DNA from: Micromonospora profundi
Lineage (GTDB): Bacteria > Actinomycetota > Actinomycetes > Mycobacteriales > Micromonosporaceae
Length of the DNA stretch: 64,000 nucleotides
Direction: 5' to 3'
Assembly: GCF_011927785.1 (NCBI RefSeq)
Contig: NZ_JAATJK010000001.1
Span: 6,574,501 to 6,638,500 of the forward strand
Part shown: piece after piece, positions 60,011-64,000 of the stretch
Numbering within the stretch: position 1 is the stretch's first letter
Layout of the letters: each line of letters starts with the position of its first letter
Made by a program: the position numbers and the translations under genes
Notes under the pieces: generated by a model
The model's input: the letters and a program-made list of their open reading frames with translations, nothing else
What the model was told of the DNA's origin: nothing
The model's database searches: none

Positions 60011-60941
60011 CCAGGTCTCCGCCGTGGCGGACCGGAGCACGATCCGGCTGGCCCTGGTGGTCGGCGGCCTGGTGCTCGCCGTGCTGCTCGGGTTCGGCCT
60101 CGGCCGTCTCAACGGCGGTGGGACCGGCGGCACCGCCACCGCCGGTGTGTCGTCCTCGACCGGCGGGCACACCCACCCGCCGGGCACCGGAGTCCACGAT
60201 CACGGTGCCGTGACGGGCACCGACGGGCAGGCGGGCGCCGAAGCTGGCGGCCTGTCGGTCAGCTCGTCCGGCTACACGTTCGCGCCGCTGGCCACCGAGT
60301 TCCCGGCCGGCCAGCCGGGGCAGCTGCGTTTCCAGGTGCGGGACGCGCAGAGCCGGCCGGTCACCCGCTTCGCCGTCGTGCACGACAAGCCCATGCACCT
60401 CATCGTGGTCCGTCGGGACCTCACCGGCTACCAGCACCTGCATCCGACAATGGCGCCCGACGGCACCTGGTCGGTGCCGCTGACCCTCGCCCAGCCGGGC
60501 GTCTGGCGGGCGTACGCCGATTTCACAGCGGTGGCCGACGACGGCGGCCAGACGGCCGTGACCGTCGGCGTGGACCTCGTCGCGCCAGGCGGCTACCAGC
60601 CGCGCCCGCTGCCGAAGCCTGCCACGTCGACGACTGTGGACGGGTTCACCGTCAGCTACCAGGGCAGCCCGCAGGCCGGGGCGACTGTGCCGTTGACGTT
60701 CCGGGTCGACGGCGTCGGCGGTGTCGCGGCGCTGGAGCGCTACCTCGGCGCGTACGGGCACCTGGTGGCGCTGCGCGAGGGCGACCTCGGCTACCTGCAC
60801 GTGCACCCGGAGCTCGAACTGGTGGACGGCCAGGTGAAGTTCTGGCTGACCGTTCCCGACCCGGGGCGCTACCGCCTCTACCTGGACTTCCAGGTCGGCG
60901 CGAATGTGCACACCGCCGAGTTCACACTGACGATCCCCTGA
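60003..60941 (+). CDS. Membrane-anchored His-rich protein with duplicated HxHP modules (putative metal-binding)
   Basis: A 312-residue protein. One N-terminal membrane anchor at about 15-35 (LALVVGGLVLAVLLGFGL), then a His-containing linker (GGHTHPPGTGVHDHG). Two homologous beta-sandwich-like units follow: the first around FAVVHDKPMHLIVV to TGYQHLHP (His127, 132, 145, 147) ending VWRAYADF, the second around YGHLVALREG to GYLHVHP (His253, 266, 268) ending YRLYLDFQ and NVHTAEF (His303). The spacing suggests Cu or Zn binding outside the membrane, as in copper-handling proteins. I do not recognise a named family. The terminator hairpin includes its stop. Confidence 0.7.
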   Translation: MSDQVSAVADRSTIRLALVVGGLVLAVLLGFGLGRLNGGGTGGTATAGVSSSTGGHTHPPGTGVHDHGAVTGTDGQAGAEAGGLSVSSSGYTFAPLATEFPAGQPGQLRFQVRDAQSRPVTRFAVVHDKPMHLIVVRRDLTGYQHLHPTMAPDGTWSVPLTLAQPGVWRAYADFTAVADDGGQTAVTVGVDLVAPGGYQPRPLPKPATSTTVDGFTVSYQGSPQAGATVPLTFRVDGVGGVAALERYLGAYGHLVALREGDLGYLHVHPELELVDGQVKFWLTVPDPGRYRLYLDFQVGANVHTAEFTLTIP

Positions 60942-60961
60942 CCCGCCTCGCGGCGGGGTCA
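60939..60961. terminator. Bidirectional hairpin overlapping two stop codons
   Basis: TGACCCGCC (60939-60947) and GGCGGGGTCA (60952-60961) pair with one bulge around TCGC. The hairpin contains the TGA of the plus-strand gene and the TGA of the minus-strand regulator. Confidence 0.7.
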
Positions 60962-61375
60962 GCCGGCTCGGCGGATGGGGCGGCGGGCCAGGTAGCGGAG
61001 AAGGTCGCGGATGTGGTGTTTCTCCTCGGCCGGGACCGTGGGGTCGGCCAGCCGGTCCAGGATGACGCGGACGTCCGCCTCTACCGGACCGTCGTCGCCG
61101 CGCTTGCGGGGTGCCGGCCCCGCGTCGGGCAGCCCGAGTGCCCGGAACGCGGCGGCCACCGGCAGATCCAGTGCGGCGCAGAAACCGCGCACCTTTGCCA
61201 GCTCGGGGTAATCCTGCCAGTCGCCAGCCAGCCAACGGAACACCGTGGAGCGACCCACGCCCGTGTGTGAGGCAAGATCGGTCACGGTCCAGCCGCGCTC
61301 GTCGCGCGCGTCGTCGATGGCGCGACGGACGAAGCGGGCGAAGGCCATCTGCGGTGTAACGTCTGAGGAACCCAT
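60959..61375 (-). CDS. XRE-type HTH transcriptional regulator
   Basis: A 138-residue regulator. The HTH (about 12-70) reads RDERGWTVTDLASHTGVGRSTVFRWLAGD, then FCAALDLPVAAAFRALGL. The C-terminal part has a mainly helical extension (ADVRVILDRLADPTVPAEEKHHIRDLLRYLA). It is convergent with the metal-binding protein, and its stop lies in the shared hairpin. The ATG at 61375 lacks a good ribosome-binding site; ATG 61348 is an alternative. Confidence 0.85.
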   Translation of the reverse strand: MGSSDVTPQMAFARFVRRAIDDARDERGWTVTDLASHTGVGRSTVFRWLAGDWQDYPELAKVRGFCAALDLPVAAAFRALGLPDAGPAPRKRGDDGPVEADVRVILDRLADPTVPAEEKHHIRDLLRYLARRPIRRAG

Positions 61376-61612
61376 CCGTGTGTGTTGATCCCTCCCGGCT
61401 GGGCACTGGGCGATGCATCACGAGAGTAGTACGCCCGCAGGCGGAAACCACTGACTGACCACACAAACCGTCCCATCGATGAGACTCCGTCTCCCGCTGT
61501 ACCCGTACCACCACCGAGCGATCATCGTCGTTCTTCTACTAAGCTCGGTGCCCGTCCCGGCAGGGCGTTTGTTCGCCTGTCGCCTCCGATCGGACCACCG
61601 CCGAGGAGCACC

Positions 61613-62059
61613 ATGGCCGAATCGAGTCGTCCGCGGCCGTACCAACCTGGTGCGGTGAGCCTCTTCTTCGTTGCCAATGCTGGCGTCTTCGCCGCCGCGT
61701 TCTGGATCTGGTTGCTGTGGATGGTGCTCCGCACCCACGAGGCGACAGGTGCGGACGTGCTCGCCGCCACCGGTGCCATCACCACGACGCTTGTCACCGT
61801 CGTGCTGGGTGCCCGGATGGCGTTGCAGCGTAACGCCGCCATCCGGCACGCCGAGACGAAGAAGCTGCTCGTCGACATTTCGTGGAACGCCTTCGCGGCG
61901 GCCGGCAACGCCGAGGGCGCGGGCAAGGTGGTGCCCTTCCCGATCAGCCCGGTCGGGGGCGACCGCGCTGGCCAACGGCCCGACGGGGACCGGGCGTCGG
62001 CGTTCGGCCGTGGTCTCGGCGGTCGGGACCGGGGCAGCAACGGCGGCCGGCGACGCTGA
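61613..62059 (+). CDS. Small two-helix membrane protein of unknown function
   Basis: A 148-residue protein with two membrane segments (about 16-39 and 46-69, SLFFVANAGVFAAAFWIWLL and ATGAITTTLVTVVLGARM). The rest is a cytoplasmic tail with Gly/Arg/Asp-rich low-complexity sequence at its end (GGRDRGSNGGRRR). No family recognised. GAGGAG precedes the ATG (ccgccgaggagcacc). Convergent with the methyltransferase, 13 bp apart. Confidence 0.65.
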   Translation: MAESSRPRPYQPGAVSLFFVANAGVFAAAFWIWLLWMVLRTHEATGADVLAATGAITTTLVTVVLGARMALQRNAAIRHAETKKLLVDISWNAFAAAGNAEGAGKVVPFPISPVGGDRAGQRPDGDRASAFGRGLGGRDRGSNGGRRR

Positions 62060-62072
62060 ACCGCCGTACCGG

Positions 62073-63236
62073 TCAGGCGACGGGCGGCTGCTCGGCGGTG
62101 GCCAGCAGGGTCTCCAGGCGGGGCGTGACCCGCCACTGGTCGACCAGTTCGCGGTACTCCGCACGCTGGGCCCCGGTTGCCTCGGTGCCGGTACGGCGGG
62201 CACGGATCAGCAGGTTGCGCGGGGTGTGCTGGGAGTCCACGAACTCCACCACCTCGGACCGATAGCCGTGTACCCGCAGCAGCCCGGCGCGCAGCGCGTC
62301 GGTGAGCACGTCAGCGAAGCGCTCGCGCAGGATGCCCTGCCGGGTCAGCAGGTCGTACGGGGTTGGTGCGGGCTGTGCGCGTAGCTGCTTCGCGAGGTCG
62401 TGGTGGCAGCAGGGCGCGGCAAGCACCCAGCGGGCCTCCCAGCGCACCGCGCGGGCCAGCGCCTCGTCGGTGGCGGTGTCGCAGGCGTGCAGCGCCAGCA
62501 CCAGATCCGGGGCGGGATCGACGACCGCGTCGGCGATCGTCCCGGCCACGAAGCTGACCTTGTCGGCCCAGCCCATTCGCTGTGCCAGCTCGGTGTTGCG
62601 CCGCCGCTGGTCCTCCCGGACGTCGACGCCGATCAGTTCGACGTCGAGCCCCCGCCTGGACAGGTACCGGTACGCGGCGAAGGTCAGGTAGGCGTTGCCG
62701 CAGCCCAGGTCGACAACCCGCAACGAGCCGGTCAGCTCGTCGGGCAGGGTCGCGGCCAGGGCCCGCAGGAACGCGTCCACCTGGCGGCGTTTGGCCGCCG
62801 AGCCGCCGATCTCGGCGAAGATCTCGTCACCCGGGTCCAGCAGGTATTCCTTCGCCCGGTCGTGCCCGGCTGGCGCCGCCGCTGGTCGGGCCGTCGCCGC
62901 CCGGTGCACCTGCGCCTCGCCGGACTTGGTCACCCGCAGTTGGAGCGTCGCGTCGGCCGTCTCGACGTGCCAGTTGCCGAACGGCTCGGCCAGCAACTCG
63001 TCGACCGCCGCTGCCGACTCCGCACCGGGGGCGACATTGCGGGTGTACGGGCGTACACCGTCGGAGGTGGCGATCTGGAGCCGGGGCCCGGCCTTGAGCG
63101 TCACCGGCCGCAGTTCGGCGCGGGCCACAGTGGGACGGCGACCCCGTCGGCGGCCGGCGGCGACAGCCCGGGTCAGGGTGGGGTCGAGGAGCAGGGTGCG
63201 GACCTCGGTGAGGGCGGCGTCCAGTGGTTCCGGCAT
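62073..63236 (-). CDS. Class I SAM-dependent methyltransferase (Methyltransf_32-like)
   Basis: A 387-residue cytoplasmic protein. The N-terminal 130 residues are Arg/Ala rich without a clear domain (LRPVTLKAGPRLQIATSDGV). The methyltransferase part has VVDLGCGNAYLTFAAYRYL (motif I), VELIGVDVREDQRRRN (motif II), and LVLALHACDTATDEAL with LAAPCCHHDLAKQL, which together mark the Methyltransf_32 family. The HxCCxH-like element could bind a metal. RNA or small-molecule target unknown. The upstream hairpin separates it from the helicase gene. Confidence 0.88.
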   Translation of the reverse strand: MPEPLDAALTEVRTLLLDPTLTRAVAAGRRRGRRPTVARAELRPVTLKAGPRLQIATSDGVRPYTRNVAPGAESAAAVDELLAEPFGNWHVETADATLQLRVTKSGEAQVHRAATARPAAAPAGHDRAKEYLLDPGDEIFAEIGGSAAKRRQVDAFLRALAATLPDELTGSLRVVDLGCGNAYLTFAAYRYLSRRGLDVELIGVDVREDQRRRNTELAQRMGWADKVSFVAGTIADAVVDPAPDLVLALHACDTATDEALARAVRWEARWVLAAPCCHHDLAKQLRAQPAPTPYDLLTRQGILRERFADVLTDALRAGLLRVHGYRSEVVEFVDSQHTPRNLLIRARRTGTEATGAQRAEYRELVDQWRVTPRLETLLATAEQPPVA

Positions 63237-63270
63237 CGTTCCATCTTCGGCAGGTGGGGCGGGAAGGGAA

Positions 63271-63306
63271 CATCCCCCGTACCGCGCTCAGGCGGTCCGG
63301 GGGATG
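63271..63306 (-). terminator. Hairpin terminator of the DEAD-box helicase gene
   Basis: CATCCCCCGTACCGC (63271-63285) pairs with GCGGTCCGGGGGATG (63292-63306) with one mismatch. It lies 18 bp past the helicase stop at 63324. Confidence 0.8.
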
Positions 63307-63323
63307 TCGGGTGGGTCTGTGAG

Positions 63324-64000
63324 TCAGTCCGCGGTCGCCTCGGCCGGCGTACCCGCGCCGGAACCGCCAGAACGGCGGCGCCGGCGGCGACGCGGCTTGG
63401 ACGGGTCGCCGTCCGCGGCCGCGGACGGCTCGGCCGGTGCCGCGTCGGCGGAGATCACCGCGGTGGCCTCGCCCGCGACCGGCTCGCCGGCCCGGCGGCG
63501 ACGACGGCGGCGGGGAGTACGGGTGGCCTCGTCGCCAGCCGCGTCCACGGGCACCTCGGCGGCCGGCGCGGCGGCGTCGGTGCGGTCGCGGCGGCCGTCG
63601 CTGCGACCACGGCGCTCGCCCCGCCCCTCGCTACGGCTCTCACCGCGACGCGGACCGCGACCACCGCTGTCGCCCCGGCGGGAACGGGTCGTCCCACCCA
63701 GGTCTTCCTCGATCTCGGCGGACAGCCCGGCCCGGGTGCGCTCCGCCGTGGGCAGCGTGCCGCTGACCTCGGTGGAGATGTGCAGGTCGGTGTAGAGGTG
63801 CGGCGACGTGTGGTACGTCTCCGGCGGCTCGGGCATGTCCAGACCGAGGGTCTTGTCGATGATCCGCCAGCGGGGCATGTCGTCCCAGTCGACGAAGGTC
63901 ACCGCGACGCCCGTCGCTCCGGCCCGGCCGGTCCGGCCGATCCGGTGGGTGTAGGTGTCCTGGTCTTCCGGGCAGTCGTAGTTGATGACGTGGGTGACGC
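63324..64000 (-). CDS. DEAD-box RNA helicase, C-terminal part (5' end outside window)
   Basis: The frame is open from the window edge to the stop at 63324. Visible upstream-most residues read [19 protein letters not shown] followed by IGRTGRAG, which is motif V/VI of the second RecA domain of a DEAD-box helicase. After this comes a segment with [22 protein letters not shown], then a long basic Arg/Gly/Asp-rich tail (about the last 130 codons, [13 protein letters not shown]) typical of actinobacterial RhlE/CshA-like enzymes and likely to bind RNA. The ATPase N-terminal half is beyond the window. Confidence 0.9.
   Translation of the reverse strand, partial: VTHVINYDCPEDQDTYTHRIGRTGRAGATGVAVTFVDWDDMPRWRIIDKTLGLDMPEPPETYHTSPHLYTDLHISTEVSGTLPTAERTRAGLSAEIEEDLGGTTRSRRGDSGGRGPRRGESRSEGRGERRGRSDGRRDRTDAAAPAAEVPVDAAGDEATRTPRRRRRRRAGEPVAGEATAVISADAAPAEPSAAADGDPSKPRRRRRRRSGGSGAGTPAEATAD

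Noticed and set aside
57754..60213. An 819-codon frame over the RecQ gene in another phase
   Set aside because: Shadow of the RecQ coding sequence; low-complexity Arg/Ala translation.
1..64000. CRISPR arrays, tRNA/rRNA genes, prophage, transposases
   Set aside because: I scanned for regular spaced repeats, cloverleaf-like ends, phage structural genes and DDE transposase motifs and found nothing convincing; short repeats found do not have CRISPR-like spacing.

Overview
The window is high-GC actinobacterial chromosome. Codon third positions are strongly GC-biased, GTG and GTGA/ATGA-coupled starts are frequent, and gene content (hemACDB order, BTAD regulators, a RecQ-phosphoribosyltransferase fusion, FmdB zinc ribbon, arabinan-degradation operon, many secreted enzymes) points to the family Micromonosporaceae, most likely Micromonospora. 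That placement is inference from gene content and from interspersed repeats I associate with that genus; no database search was possible. No rRNA, tRNA, CRISPR array, prophage or complete insertion sequence was recognised.

Layout. 1-4429: tetrapyrrole operon hemA (5' truncated by the window edge), hemC, a hemD fusion carrying a divergent uroporphyrinogen methyltransferase domain, and hemB. 4430-4974: noncoding, with a long inverted repeat and two exact actinobacterial DnaA-box sequences just ahead of an HTH regulator. 5556-17170: mostly secreted or envelope functions on the minus strand (ExeM-like nuclease, GNAT, lytic transglycosylase, phospholipase A2, GHL10 glycosidase) with a zinc-ribbon protein and a large cyclase-like/STAND ATPase regulator on the plus strand. 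17473-18969: amino-acid permease. 19025-25974: arabinan/arabino-oligosaccharide locus, in which GH51 arabinofuranosidase, an ABC importer (binding protein and two permeases) and a GH43 lipoprotein are read leftward, divergent from a LacI regulator, with a double palindromic operator between them.

26006-35413: mixed housekeeping and accessory genes (BON-methyltransferase, ABC-F ATPase, ROK kinase, TPR protein, Smr protein, GNAT, an archaeal-type ATPase with a DUF234-like tail, membrane proteins, a PLP dehydratase). 35460-37880: membrane M28 peptidase. 38082-42355: translationally coupled signalling operon of receiver-PP2C phosphatase, CHASE3-type histidine kinase, single-domain response regulator and inositol-monophosphatase-family enzyme. 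42546-46852: a secreted coiled-coil protein with an LAS-type metal motif, a membrane-fused spermidine-synthase-like protein, and a Ser/Thr kinase with an extracellular CBM2-like domain. 46900-48920: TrkH/TrkA potassium uptake pair. 49256-54024: branched-chain-amino-acid-type ABC importer (binding protein, LivG, LivF, LivH, LivM) with a repeat inserted at the livG-livF junction.

54123-64000: SDR oxidoreductase, LppX/LprG-like lipoprotein, a SARP-membrane-HhH fusion regulator, a RecQ-PRTase fusion, a membrane-anchored His-rich duplicated putative metal-binding protein preceded by an overlapping 29-codon ORF, an XRE regulator, a small membrane protein, a class I methyltransferase, and the 3' part of a DEAD-box RNA helicase cut by the window edge. 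Convergent gene pairs are commonly separated by strong GC-rich hairpins acting as likely bidirectional terminators.

No single wholly new multi-gene system is evident. The most unusual items are multidomain fusions (kinase-CBM2, SARP-membrane-HhH, BON-methyltransferase, duplicated HxHP protein with a coupled micro-ORF), the DUF234-like ATPase with an apparently lost nuclease glutamate, a possible ATC start codon, the DnaA-box pair, and several repeat elements.
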